A DNA stretch of 64,000 nucleotides, taken from NCBI GenBank assembly GCA_009763385.1, contig CM019827.1:116339204-116403203 (forward strand), given 5' to 3'. Shown one piece after another: positions 44,161 through 55,942 of this stretch. Position 1 is the stretch's first letter; every line of letters begins with the position of its first letter. The DNA comes from Coix lacryma-jobi var. lacryma-jobi (Eukaryota > Streptophyta > Magnoliopsida > Poales > Poaceae). The notes below the pieces were generated by a model, which was given only the letters and a program-made list of their open reading frames with translations, was not told the origin of the DNA and made no database searches. Made by a program: the position numbers and the translations under genes.

Positions 44161-44394
44161 GCCCCCGGTTTTGTGGCCCAAACCGGGAACCCAGCCTTCA
44201 CAGCCAACCCCCGGTTTGAGGCCCAAATCAGGAAACCAGCCCCCAGTGCCTGAGTTTTGTGGCCCAAACTCAGCAAACCCGCAGCACCCAGGTTTTGAGG
44301 CCCAAACCTGGAAACCGTCCTTAGCCCGGGTTTTGTGGCCAAACTCAGAAACCATCCGCGCTAAGGTTTTGAGGCCCAAACCTGGAAACCGTCC
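44161..44394. repeat. Hairpin module array in L2
   Basis: Six modules with loops TG(A/T)GGCC(C) and varied outer stem bases, collinear with the arrays in L1 and B. Confidence 0.8.
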
Positions 44395-44773
44395 ATCCGA
44401 TGTTTTTTCTCTGGCTCTACCACCAAACTGAAGCTGTAGAGGGGATGCACCGCCCGTGCACCCCGTCCACCGACACGTGTCCCCAAGTCCTCGACTTAGG
44501 CAACACATGACCGCAAGTCTTCGCTCGTCGCTGTCCCAGGGCTGTCAGCCACCACAGCTGATCCTCGGGCCACCGTCCCTCAGTCCAAGCCTCACGTCCG
44601 CCCTTCGCCACTCTCGGTCCATCGGCACGGCACGTCTCTACTTGACCTTCACCTTGCCTCTGATCACTGTATCCGTGCTCGTCACCTGCACAACACAAGC
44701 CAAAGAACATGCGCATCATCCTAGTTGACAATCACTCATCACTCAGAGACTCGCATACAACCATGTATCCGCC

Positions 44774-46373
44774 ATCTCCCACTTGATGAGTGCATTGTCA
44801 AATACTCAAACAAATCATAATGGAAATAGATGGAGGAAGAAGAAGAGAGAGAACTCGACCAAATGACCCAAAAGCATAGCAAAGCCGAAGAAGGTCAAGT
44901 GGAAAGAGCGAAACAACTTGGTTCCCAAAGACATGGGCAACGGCTCGACGCAACCAAGCAAAACAAAGCTAGCCCTCAAGAAGAGGTAGAACAGGCTCAA
45001 CACCGCTAGCAAATACTAATTGAAAAATCGAAGCAAAATGCTAGTCCCTCAAGATAGAGGCACAGAGGCTCAGCACAACTAGCAAGAAAGCTCGACACCA
45101 ATTGAAAATCGGAAAGGCGAATGCTAGTCCCTCAAGAAAGAGGCAAAGGCTCAACACAACTAGCAAAAACGCTCCGAACCAATTGGAAATTTCAAAAAAA
45201 ACTCATCATGAGCAAGCTCCCCCTTGCATGGTGCACACAACCGATTCCTCTCCCCTTTGAACATGGGAGGTATGATTTGTCCTAATTCTCCCCTTAGTTG
45301 AAAATGCACCATCAAGCAAAAAGAACCGAAAGCAAATTTTCTCCCCCTCAGAAAATGCACCATCAAAAGTGCCAACAAGAGAATTGCTCCCCCTTCCAAA
45401 ATGCATATGAGTCACGATGCAAGTTAGCAGCTTCAGGAATATAGTCAAGAAAATGCAAAGATGCTCTAAACAGTATAGCTCTAATGACTCACTGGAAAGC
45501 ATAAAAGCTAGCAAAGGCTCAAACTGATCATCAAATACGAAATATGAACATGAGAGCACAGTGAGCAGTTTTTGGCCAAAAAGGTATTCACCATTCAAAT
45601 AGCACACAACATGTATAGACAGGAAATCAGACAAGTGCTAAACATGTATACAAGGTGAACTACCCCTAGCACAGTTCAATCATCACGCTATAGAATGAAA
45701 CATATCTTGTGTATCCAAATTTTATCGGAGTTGCAGCGGTTAAGATTACACAAGTTAAAATTTGAGCATGTGATTGCGAGAGGTTGAATGCTTGTCATTG
45801 CCTAACTTTCCAACTGCGCGAAGCCTATGCAGAAGCAATCAGAAGCTTAAAGCAACAGTTTCGGTCACACACTACACAGCTCAAGTTTAACTCAAAGTGC
45901 AATGAGAAATAGTCTCAAAACTGTGATGTGTTGACAAGCAATCCCATCTCGATCTTTTCAGTTCACTTAAAACTTGGTTAAGATTTTATTGACAGAATAT
46001 GAACAGACCAAGCAAGTGACAGACTCAGAACTAGAGACATAGCAACCTAGCATATATGAAAAGCACGAGTGAATTCTACACATCCTACACATGCTAGTTG
46101 CATATCTCAATGGTGAACATTTTCAAAATTTAAGTTCATTAAGCAGGTTCACCATTCAAAATAGCTCGGCTCACAACATGTATTAATGATCGGAAGGAGC
46201 ATAAGCTACAAGCATCAACAGAAGCATCAGAGCATACTACATAGAGCATAATCACATTCTAAAGATTATATACATGAAGCTCAGAATGTAAAAGCGTATG
46301 CTGAAATGCAAAGAAAACAAGGCAAACGAAAAATAGTCAGTCTATGATACAAGATCCAAAATGTTTCCCCCAT
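44774..46373 (-). other. A/L2 3' non-coding region with many polypurine tracts
   Basis: 1.6 kb between the pol stop and L2. It has repeated CTCCCCCTT-like blocks (for example near 45216, 45285, 45348, 45388), which are polypurine tracts on the minus strand, and CTAGTCCCTCAAGA repeats (near 45045 and 45126). Multiple polypurine tracts upstream of the 3' LTR are a Sirevirus hallmark. No ORF supported. Confidence 0.75.
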
Positions 46374-46769
46374 CTAAAAGGGGAAACACACACCAAGCTC
46401 ACCCCTCAATCGATTAAAGGTTGATTCGTCCAAAGGCTTGGTGAAAATATCAGCCAACTGATGATGAGTATCGACATGGCGAAGGTCGATATCACCCTTC
46501 TCATAGTGGTCTCGCAGAAAATGAAAGCGCACATCAATGTGTTTGGTCTTTGAGTGAAGCACGGGGTTCTTAGCAACGCTAATCGCACTCGTGCTGTCAC
46601 AAAGCAAAGGAACACGAGAAAAGGTCAGACCAAAATCACGCAAAGTGGCCATCATCCAAATCAACTGGGAACAGCAGCTAGCCGTAGCAACATACTCAGC
46701 CTCCGTGGTAGACTGGGCGACACTAGACTGCTTGCGAGAAGACCACGATACAAGAGAAGAACCAATAAA
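46374..46769 (-). pseudogene. A RNase H C-terminal part
   Basis: Follows a stop at 46770-46772. Ends with S-K-T-K-H-I-D-V-R-F-H-F-L-R-D-H and D-I-F-T-K-P-L-D, the conserved tail of copia RNase H, and a natural stop at 46374. Confidence 0.85.
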
Positions 46770-47981
46770 TTAGCATGTCCCAGAAGTGGACTTGCGCTCA
46801 ATGCGACAACCAGCAAAATCGGCATCGGAATAACCGCAAAGGGAGAGGGTGGAGGAAGCTGAATACCAAATCCCGAACTCAGGTGTGAAACGAAGGTACC
46901 TGAAAATGCGCTTGACCGCCTGACGGTGAGAAGTGCGCGGCGACGCCTGAAAGCGCGCACACAGGCACACCGCGAACTGGATGTCCGGGCGTGTCGCCGT
47001 CAGATTGAGCAGCGACTCGATCATGCTTCGGTACTCCTTCTGGTCCACAGCTTCTCCATCCTTGTCCGCATCCAGGGCCGTCGTGGTCGACATGGGTGTT
47101 GGAAGAGGCTTGGCCTCACCCATATCTAACCTCTTCAGCAAGTCCTTGGTATACTTGCCCTGGTGCACAAACGTCCCTTCTCGGGATTGCTTAATTTGCA
47201 ATCCAAGAAAGAAAGTCAGCTCGCCCATCATACTCATCTCGAACTCCCTGCTCATAGTATCTGCAAACTTGGCAACCAAAGCGTGAGAAGAACCACCGAA
47301 AATGATATGATCCACGTAAATTTGGACCAAGAGAGTATCAGTGCCTTGCTTGAGGAGAAAGAGCATTTTATCAACACATCCCATTTTAAAACCCTTAGTA
47401 AGCAAAAAGGTTTTCAACCTATCATACCAGGCTCTAGGGGCTTGTTTCAAACCATACAAAGCTTTGTGGAGTTTAAAGACATGGTTTGGAAACTTGGGAT
47501 TTTCAAAACCGGGGGGTTGTCTAACATACACCTCCTCTTCTATGTAGCCGTTTAAGAAGGCACTCTTGACATCCATTTGAAAAAGTTTGAAACCTTTGGA
47601 TGCAGCAAAAGCCAAGAGTATCCTAATTGCCTCCAAACGAGCTACAGGAGCAAACGTCTCCTCATAGTCTATCCCCTCCTTCTGACTATATCCCTGGGCT
47701 ATGAGTCTGGCCTTGTTTCTCACAACATGGCCATCTTCTCCCTGTTTGTTTTTGAAAACCCATTTTGTCCCAATTGGATGACACGCAGAAGGTGGAGACA
47801 CTAGAACCCAAACCCGATTTCTCTCAAAATTCTCAAGCTCCTCATGCATGGCATTGACCCAATCCGGATCCGTCAAAGCGTGTCCAACATCCCAGTGTTC
47901 AAAATCAGCAACAAATGCAGAATGAGCAAAGTGAGAGATTTGCCTTGACCGGGTGACGCGTTCGTCGATGCTGCCGATCAT
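46770..47981 (-). pseudogene. A reverse transcriptase and RNase H (catalytic box altered)
   Basis: 404 codons open. K-W-V-F-K-N-K, D-Y-E-E-T-F-A-P-V-A-R, L-F-Q-M-D-V-K-S-A-F-L-N-G and Y-G-L-K-Q-A-P-R-A-W-Y are intact copia RT motifs. The catalytic Y-V-D-D is Y-V-D-H. The His codon CAT is at 47307-47309 on the complement, where B has GAT. Loss of this Asp should abolish polymerase activity. RNase H begins with G-Y-S-D-A-D-F-A-G. The frame ends in TAA where B has CAG. Confidence 0.9.
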
Positions 47982-48011
47982 CTGCTGAGGCGGGTGCTGG
48001 CGTTGAATGTG

Positions 48012-48460
48012 TCATGGTGCCTCCCTTGCCGAAGTGGCCTCCCCCTCAACAGCAGCTGGTGCCTCCCCGGGTACAAAAGGTACCGCTTGGGGTGGCGGAT
48101 CCCACGGCCCCCAGGAAGAAGAAGTGTCGGGGCCGTGAGTCATCGTAGAAGCTGCTCCTTGCGGCACAGCAGGTGGAGGGGGTGCTGGATCATCCATACC
48201 TTCAACACCCTCATCCTCGTCATCAAAAAGAGGCTCACCAACCTCATGATCACCTGCACGCTGAAAACGAGAAGGACAAACCATGGTCTCATCGAAGGTG
48301 ACATCTGATGTCTCCATGACTCGGTTAGTGTCAAGGTTAAGTACACGATAAGCATGAGTATGAGTGCCATAACCCAAAAACACACCGTCAGAAGAACGAG
48401 ACTCAAATTTGTCTAGGTTGCCTTTTTTAAGTATAAAACAGTGGCAACCAAAGACTCAAA
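48012..48460 (-). pseudogene. A linker between integrase and RT
   Basis: V-F-L-G-Y (or M-F-L-G-Y here), Y-R-V-L-N-L-D-T, an acidic stretch and a Pro-rich stretch, as in B. Bounded by TGA at 48012 (B has CGA) and a TGA near 48461-48463 that is also present in B. Confidence 0.8.
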
Positions 48461-48521
48461 AATAACTCACCTTGGGGAGTTTTCCAAAACGCAACTCATA
48501 AGAAGTCTTTTTCAAGAGAGC

Positions 48522-49553
48522 TCAGAGAAAAATGCGATTGGAAATGTAGAATGCAGTGCTCATCGCTTCGGCCCAATATCGCCTAGGAGTCCTATGCTCA
48601 TCGAGCATCGTCCTGGCCATCTCTACAAGGGTCCGATTCTTCCTCTCTACTACACCATTCTGTGGCGGTGTGTAGGGGGAGGAACACTGATGCTCTAAAC
48701 CCAAAGAGTTACAAAACTTCTCAAAATCCGAATTCTTGAATTCAGAACCATTATCACTCCTAATAGCTCGCATCGAGTTCAAACGGAACTCGTTCTGAAG
48801 ACGCAAAATCAGATTGCGAGCAAAAGAGAAAGTCTCGGTCTTCTCAGCTAAAAAGAAGACCCACGAATATCTCGAAAAGTCGTCAACAACAACAAGCACA
48901 TACCACTTCCCCCCAACCGAGCTCACCCGAGCCGAACCAACAAGGTCCATGTGCAAAAGCTCTCTAGGGTGCTTAGTCATGACCTGAGTCACTGGATGGT
49001 GGGGAGCGGCGACCATCTTCCCATGTCTACAAGAATGGCAAACAAGATCCTTCTCCATGGACAACTTGGGCAATCCTCGGATTAGGCCAAGTGAACTAAG
49101 TCTCGCAAGCAAGTCAAAGCTCAGGTGACCAAGTCTCCTATGCCACTTCCAAAGATCAGAGGAGGAGGGTCCAGCCAAAAGACAACGAGAAATCCCAAAC
49201 GACTCCGAGAAATCCGCACGAAAGACTTTTCCAAAGGGCGAAATCACACAAACAAGATTGCCCTGAGGATCCAAAATGCGACTGAGATTCGGTTTAAAAC
49301 GAATCTCATAGTCATCATAGAAAAGTTGCGAAACAGAAAGAAGGTTAAAATGCAAGTTAGAAACAAGGGCAACATCGCGCAACACAAAGTGCTCATTAAC
49401 TCGCACCGACCCACGAGACAACACCTTACCTTTGCTATTGTCGCCGAAGGTGATAAACTCCTTTCCAGCAACAGTACTAAGACTGGAGAACCACTTGACG
49501 TTTCTGGTCATATGCCTCAAACAACCGGAATCCACCAACCAAACGTCCTCCAA
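48522..49553 (-). pseudogene. A protease and integrase
   Basis: Protease site W-L-V-D-S-G-C at the start. Integrase zinc region W-H-R-R-L-G-H ... C-H-S-C. Core motifs L-H-M-D-L-V-G, S-D-N-G-S-E-F-K-N and Q-N-G-V-V-E-R-K-N. Ends in TGA at 48522 where B has CGA (I-F-L-R-A). The protease keeps D-S-G. It begins in a different frame from gag. Confidence 0.88.
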
Positions 49554-49567
49554 TCGTTTTACCTACA

Positions 49568-52188
49568 TCAATAAAAAGACATAGGGTGAGCATACGGTCC
49601 AACACTGGGGTTAGTGAAGTAGGAAGAATACCAGTGTTGGGCCAGCTGCTCAAAAGAACGGTCAGTGTAAAAACCATTCCTAGCCTGCCTACGGGGAAAG
49701 CGATCACCACACACAGGAAAACGTGGTCCGCTAAGGGAAGAGCGTCCATCGTGATACTCAAAACGTGGTGGGGGAAAATGCTCAACAAAGCCTCCGCCAC
49801 GGGGTCCATATCCTGCAAAATCAGGACCCCATCGGGCAACACCTCCCTGACGCCTAGGACCTTGAGGCACTGCACCTCTAGGCCTAGCAGCTCTCCTCGG
49901 AGCTCTCTTCTGAACATTCAGCACATGTACATCATGGTAAGGATGGTACATGTCCGGATTGTTCATCTCCCTAGAACGGCGCTCCTCTCTCTTGCGCCTA
50001 AAGCAGAACTCCCTCAAGTGTCCATCTCTTCCACAGTGCTCACAATGGTACCTCACCGCTCTCATAGGGGGTTGTTGGTACTCACGGTAGTGGGTGTGGA
50101 TCACTTTGCCCTTCTGTGGCATAAGCTCCTCCTGGATGGGTGGCATGGTGTCCAGCTTGTTCTTGAGGTGGTTTGGTTTGGGAGCCCATGATTGTTTCTT
50201 GGGTGGAGCTCTCGGAGGTTCTACAAAGACCCCATCCTTGGTGTTAGGCTTGAGAGGCTCTTTGGGTGGAATCTTGGTAAGCTTGGGAGTAGTGGTGGAG
50301 TTGGGCTTCTCACATGGGTTAAGACCACTCGACTCTCCAATCTTGCCAAAAGACGAAACATCGACACCCGGAGCAAAACCTACACCTGGACCTCCAGCAG
50401 CTCGCTTGAATTGGGAGATCATTATTCCGAGCTGCGGCTCACCACTAGACACCCATGACAAGATGGTCCAAAGGTATGTGTTTTCTTCCTCGGTTTGCAT
50501 CTTGTCATGCTTTACATTCGCAATCTCCATCTCCAAACCCTCACAAAGAACACACCTAGCCACACATGTGCTACCTGAGTTGGCCTCTTCAAGAGACACA
50601 ATCTTGGCATTCTTCTCTGCCAACTCAGATTGCAAGCCCGCACAGGACTTGCACGCACCCAACAGCGAGGGTCTAGCCTTCAGCTCATCCACTTCTCCTT
50701 CCAAAACAACATACTTACCTCTCAAAGTGAGAAGGTCAGTCCTGTGCTTGGTGCACATCTCGCAATCACCCTCCTCAGAAACGACCACGGTGGATCTAGC
50801 AAACTCAAGCTCCTTCACCGTGTCCTCCCACTTCTGCCTAAACTCCTTGCGTTCTCTAGCAGCACGCCTAAGCAGCTTATGCTGACTAATCAAGGCGGCA
50901 GTAAGCTTCTCGACCTCACCAGAAAGCTCGTCGTGGGTCAAAGATACCTGGGAGGTGTCGTCGTCATCGTCGTTTCGAGGGGTGTCCTCTAGCTTGCCGT
51001 CGACCTCATCACCAAGGGCCATGGTGCAGAAACCCTCGTCGTCGGCGAAGAAGCAGAGGCCGTTCAGCTTGTCCTCGATCCTCTTCTTCTTCTCGGACTC
51101 GTCGTCGCTTGAGCAAGCGGAGTCGTCATCAGAGCCGTCGACGTCGCTGAGTGTGGCGAAGAACGCACGCTACTCAGCCTGGGCCTTCTCCAAGTACTTT
51201 GTCTTGATGTACTCCTTGTTGAAGCCGCCCCTTCGCTTGTGCTTCGCGGGGACGTACTTCTCCTTGCGCTTGCCGGAGTCGTACTTGTGCCCATGATCGC
51301 CCTTCCTAGATGAGTGCTTCTTCTTGGGACAGTTGGCGATGAAGTGGTCGGGGTTGCCGCACTCATAGCATCCTGAGCATCCTCCTCCGCGGCGACGGTT
51401 CATGCGGTTGTTGTGGAACCGCGAGAACCGGTTGGCAAGTAGAGCCAACTCGTCATCCCCCAAAGACTCCAACTGCTCCTCTGTGACAGAAAAGAGAGAA
51501 GAAAGTGCATATCCTCCAAAGGTGTTAGCAGAAGAGTCAGAAACCAAAGCCATGGTCGGGCCAGAAGGATTTTCACAAGAAGCCCTCGACATGGCGTCAA
51601 TCTCACTAGACTTGAGCTTACTAAAGAGCTCATCGCATGTGAGTGTCTCATAGTTAGACGATTCGATGATCGCCTGGACCTTTGAGTCCCATACTGACCG
51701 ATCGAGAGTATGCAAAAGCTTCAAAGCTCTCTCATGATCGTCGAAAGGCAACAGCTCCTTGTTCGCTCTCATCTTGTTGACAATGACCTGAAAGCGAGTG
51801 AATAAACTCTCTATGCTCTCGCCAGGCATATGTCGAAAGTTCTCATACTCCCGCTTGTGCGACTCGTAGAGACGGGATTTGACTTGAGTGGTTCCCTCAT
51901 GGAAGCGCATGAGGGTCGCCCAAATTTCACGAGCCGTGGGGAGATGAGAAAGGCGATCAAACTCGGACATGCTCAAACAGGAGAAAAGAGCGTTATGAGC
52001 TCGCCTATTTGCTTCGTGCTCATCGGTCTGAAGCTGAGTGACACGAGCAGCCAAGACAATGTAACCGGCCTTGTTGCAATCTCCCAAACAGAAGAGCCCA
52101 TGCTCTGGAGATAGGCCGACATGCGTATCTTCCAATACGCATAGTTCGTCCCATCAAAGAACGGCGGTTGGTCCACGCCGCGATCCAT
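49568..52188 (-). pseudogene. A gag
   Basis: Long Sirevirus gag. The true start M-D-R-G-V-D-Q-P-P-F-F-D-G is at 52188. One A is missing near 52078-52080 (B has three, A two), shifting the frame after V-W-E-I. The body resumes with C-N-K-A-G-Y. A TAG at 51170 replaces CAG of B. It has two CCHC knuckles, C-Y-E-C-G-N-P-D-H-F-I-A-N-C near 51325-51370 and C-E-H-C-G-R-D-G-H-L-R-E-F-C near 50010-50045, with a coiled-coil region between. Ends M-S-F-Y-stop. Gag of this genus has been reported to bind dynein light chain (from memory). Confidence 0.88.
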
Positions 52189-52237
52189 GTCGCCTTCTGT
52201 GGATCTGGAACCGGCTAAGGTGGAAGATCCTTAACCT

Positions 52238-52249
52238 GCTCTGATACCA
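52238..52249 (-). other. A primer binding site
   Basis: Minus strand TGGTATCAGAGC, a perfect initiator tRNA-Met match, two bases from the 5' LTR. Confidence 0.93.
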
Positions 52250-52251
52250 AT

Positions 52252-52436
52252 TGAAGGACCAAGAATGCAATAGCAAGGCAACCAGAGGGGGGGTGAATGG
52301 TAGGTCAAAAATTTCTCTCGAAACTTTGGCCTTTGTCCCACAAATCAACCCCCAAAAGCTTCGATCGAAACCGTGATGCCCACAACCCTTGAAAGAGGGT
52401 GGATGATCCCTAGGATCACAGCGAGGCACCACCAAG
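52252..52436 (-). repeat. A 5' LTR, left part
   Basis: 185 bp, begins TGAAGGACCAAGAATGC. Interrupted by B after CACCACCAAG. Continues at 63839. Confidence 0.9.
52432..52436. repeat. Target site duplication of B, left copy (CCAAG)
   Basis: Identical to 63839-63843. In L1 the uninterrupted text reads ACACCAAGCGATAG (near 40350), confirming the insertion point. Confidence 0.95.
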
Positions 52437-52851
52437 TGAAGGACCGAGAAAGCACTAACAAGGCGACCAGAGGGGGGGTGAATGGGAGCTCAAAAATTTC
52501 CTTCAGAAACTTTGGCCAAATGTCCCAAAATCAACCCCGAGAAACGGCGACCGAAACCGTGATGCTCACGACCCTTGGAAGAGGATGGATGATCCCTAGG
52601 ATCACAGCGGAGCACCACCAAGAAGAAGCAAACCAAACTCTAAAAGTTCCGGCTCGAACACAACCCCAAAAACCAAGTCCCGGACGTAGATAGACGGCTA
52701 CGTCAAGAAACTCCTAAATACTTATGCTAACAAGTAGCAAAGATACCTAGAGAGGTTCCTTGGTCAACTACAGGGCCAAACGAGAAGTCCGGAAACCATG
52801 CGAACAAGCCGGGAGAGCAAACGCACTAAACCGGAAGACTCATGCAATTCC

Positions 52852-52990
52852 CGGACTGTCCGGCCCTGGGGTCCCAGACTGTCCGCGGCAGGGGCGGACT
52901 GTCCGCCAAGCAGTTCCGGACTGTCCGCCGGCAGAAACACCAAAACAGCAAGGTTGCTGAACCCTTGCTGGACGAGTCCCGGACTGTCCG
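52852..52990. repeat. CGGACTGTCCG palindrome cluster in B 3' LTR
   Basis: Five sites (52852, 52875, 52895, 52917, 52980), four of them the full 11-bp palindrome. Confidence 0.85.
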
Positions 52991-53756
52991 CGACCTTGCA
53001 GAGAGGGCGATTTTGGTCGCCTTCTCTCCAAATCTCTCCAAATCCGATCCAACTCAAAATCCCAAGTTCCCAAACATGGAGAAGATGATCACGGGGTAGT
53101 CAGGAGACTATCCCCAAGAAATCATCCGCTCAAATCAACCAAATCACCGGGAAATCAAAAGGGAAGGTGGATGAACGGAAAAGCGCCACGAAAACGAAAT
53201 CGTCCCGATCTATTCGATCATGAGGTGTTAGATGAATTCCTTTGGTCGAAATGACCTCCTCAATGATACGAACAAAATGATTCAAACGGATTTCGCAAAG
53301 ACGCACTAGAGAGGGAGATCGAGTGACGGGAAAATCGCGAAGAAACGAAGAACGCGAAGAACACATATCAAAATGCGAATCAAGTCATCGATCTGCACTG
53401 CAACAGTGAGGATACGGCCTCACTTCCTCGAATCAACAGTACACAGAGGCAAGTCTCTCTGCGGATCTCAGCTAGCTACAACAGGGGATGGGAGAGCAGG
53501 AAACCCTAAGTGCGAAAGAGCAAAATGACTGAGATAAGGGGAGGAGGGTGTCTCCCTACTACTTATCCTAATTCTAACCTAAGTCTAATTCCTACTCTAC
53601 CCCTCTCTATTCTAATTACAGAGCGAACCAGCTAAACCCTAGGGTTATTCTGGACCAACTCGGTGGTAGGTGTATCCAACGGCCACACCCGCACAATTCG
53701 AAGTGTTGCCTCGACGCAACCTCCAGATTGCCGCCATGTGCCGCCCTCGCTCTGCA

Positions 53757-53990
53757 CCCCCGGTTTTGTGGCCCAAATCGGGAAACCAGCCTTTTCCAGC
53801 CAACCCCCGGTTTTGAGGCCCAAACCGGGAAACCAGCCCACCAGCATCTGAGTTTTGAGGCCAAACTCAGCAAACCCTCAGAGCCCAGGTTTTGAGGCCC
53901 AAACCTGGAAACCGTCCTCAGCCCGAGTTTTGTGGCCAAACTCGGAAACCGTCCACGCCCAGGTTTTGAGGCCCAAACCTGGAAACCGTC
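53757..53990. repeat. Hairpin module array in B 3' LTR
   Basis: Six modules at about 53759, 53806, 53848, 53884, 53922 and 53957, each an 8-bp inverted repeat around a 7-8-base loop TG(A/T)GGCC(C). Confidence 0.85.
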
Positions 53991-54371
53991 CATCCGATGG
54001 TTTTTCCCTGGCTCTACCACCAAACCGACGTCGTAGATGGGATGCACCTCCCGTGCATCCCGTCCACCGACACGTGTCCCCGAGTCCACGACTCAGGCAA
54101 CACATGACCGCACTTCTTCACTTGTCGTCGTCACAGGCTGTCAGCCACCACAGCTGATCCTCGGGCCTCTGGTCCCTCAGTCCAAGCCTCACGTCCGCCC
54201 TTCGCCACTCTCGGTCCATCGACACGGCACGTCTCTACTTGACCTTCACCTCGCCTTCGATCACTGTATCCGTGCTTGACACCTGCACAACACAAGCCAA
54301 AGAACATGCGCATCATACCAGTTGACAATCACTCATCACTCAGAGACCCGGCATACACCCATGTATCCGCA

Positions 54372-55942
54372 ATCTCCCCCTTGATGAGTGCATTGTCAAC
54401 TACTCACACAAATCATAATAGAAAGAGAATAAGGAAGAAGGAGAAGAGAGAACTCGACCAAATGACCCAAAAGCATAGCAAAGCCGAAGAAGGTCAAGTG
54501 GAAGGAGCGAAAGAACTTGGTCCCCAAAGACATGGGCAACGGCTCGACGCAACCAAGCAAAGCAAAGCTAGCCCTCAAGAAGAGGCAGAACATGCTCAAC
54601 ACCGCTAGCAAATCCCAATCGAAAATATCGAAGCAAAATACTAGTCCCTCAAGATAGAGGCACAGAGGCTCAACACAACTAGCAAACAAAGCTCGATACC
54701 AATGTCTTATGGCCAACAAAAAAGGCAGCAAGCTCCCCCTCGAATAGTGCATACAACCAGGAAAACACTCCCCCTTAGGTCCAACTTGGGAGGAACACAA
54801 AGATTTGAAAAGTTTTCCCTCAAACTCCCCCTTAGTTGAACATCCAGGAGACATATGATTTGCAAACTCTCCCCCTTAGTTGAAAATGCACTAATCAAGT
54901 AAAAGACTCTCCCCATTAGAAAAGGCACCAACAAAAGTGCTAACAAGGGAGATTCTCCCCCTTCCAACATGCATATGAGTCAAAATGCAAGTTAGCAGCT
55001 TCAGGCATATATTCAGGAGAATGCAAAGATGCTCTAAACAGTATAACTCCAATGACTCAACAACAGCATACAAGCTCAGCAAAGGCTCAAACTGATCACC
55101 AGATATGAAATATGAACATATGAGCAGAAAATGAGCAGTTTTGAGTAAAAAGGTGTTCACCATCAAAATAGCACTAGCAATGTATAAACAGGAGTCTGAA
55201 CAAGTGCTAAACATGTATACAAGGTGAACTACCCCTAGCAAAGTTCAATCATCATGCTTAAGAATGAAACATACACTTGTGAATTCAAATTCAGATCGGA
55301 GTTGCAACGGTGAAATTTCACAAGTTCAATTATTAGCATGTGATTGCGAGAGGTTGAAAGCTTGTCATTGCATAACTTTACAACCGAGCGAAGCCTATGT
55401 CGAAGCAATCAGAAGCTTAAAGCTACGGTTTCGGTCATACACTACACGGCTCAAGTTTAACTCAAGATGCAATGAGAAACCGTCTCGATACCGTGATGTG
55501 TTGACAAGCAATCCCATGTCGATCTTTTCAATTCACTAAAACTTGGTTCAAAATTTAAACATGATATGAACAGACCAAGCAAGTGAATGACTCAGAACTA
55601 GAGACATAGCAACCTAGCATATATGAAAAGCACGAGTGAACTCAACACATCCTACACATGCTAGTTGCAAATCTCAATGGTGAACATTTTCAGATTTTAA
55701 GTTATTAAGCAAATTCACCATTTCAAAATAGCTCGGCTCACAACATGTACTAGTGATCAGAAAGAGCATAAGCTACAAGCATCATCATAAGCATCAGAGA
55801 ATACCACATATAGCATAGTTACATTCTAGTGATTATAAACATGAAGCTCAGAATGTAAATGCGTATGCTGAAGTGCAAAAGAAAAGAAAGACAAACGAAA
55901 AAGAGTCAGTCTATTATACAAGAACCAAAATGTTTCCCCCAA
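54372..55942 (-). other. B 3' non-coding region with multiple polypurine tracts
   Basis: The main PPT (minus strand CAAGGGGGAGAT, 54372-54383) touches the 3' LTR. Further CTCCCCCTT blocks, polypurine on the minus strand, occur near 54733, 54768, 54826, 54869 and 54954. Short repeats such as CCCTTAGTTGAA recur beside them. No gene seen. Confidence 0.8.

Larger units (their letters stand above)
42705..44773 (-). repeat. L2: LTR of a different Sirevirus family
   Basis: 2,069 bp, begins TGAAGGACCAAGAGTGC and ends ATGTATCCGCC (final A changed to C). It is followed by a degenerate PPT (ATCTCCCACTTG) and then a 3' body, so it sits as a 3' LTR of the downstream gag-pol. Yet it differs clearly from A's 5' LTR. 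Its palindrome cluster uses GACCGGACGC/GCGTCCGGTC instead of CGGACTGTCCG. No partner LTR is in the window. Confidence 0.85.
52437..54371 (-). repeat. B 3' LTR
   Basis: Begins TGAAGGACCGAGAAAGC, ends CATGTATCCGCA. Palindrome cluster 52852-52990, hairpin array 53757-53990. Confidence 0.95.

Noticed and set aside
52238..52249. Matches to tRNA-Met sequence at 52238, 61889 and 14556
   Set aside because: They are 12-base primer binding sites beside LTRs. No cloverleaf surrounds them.
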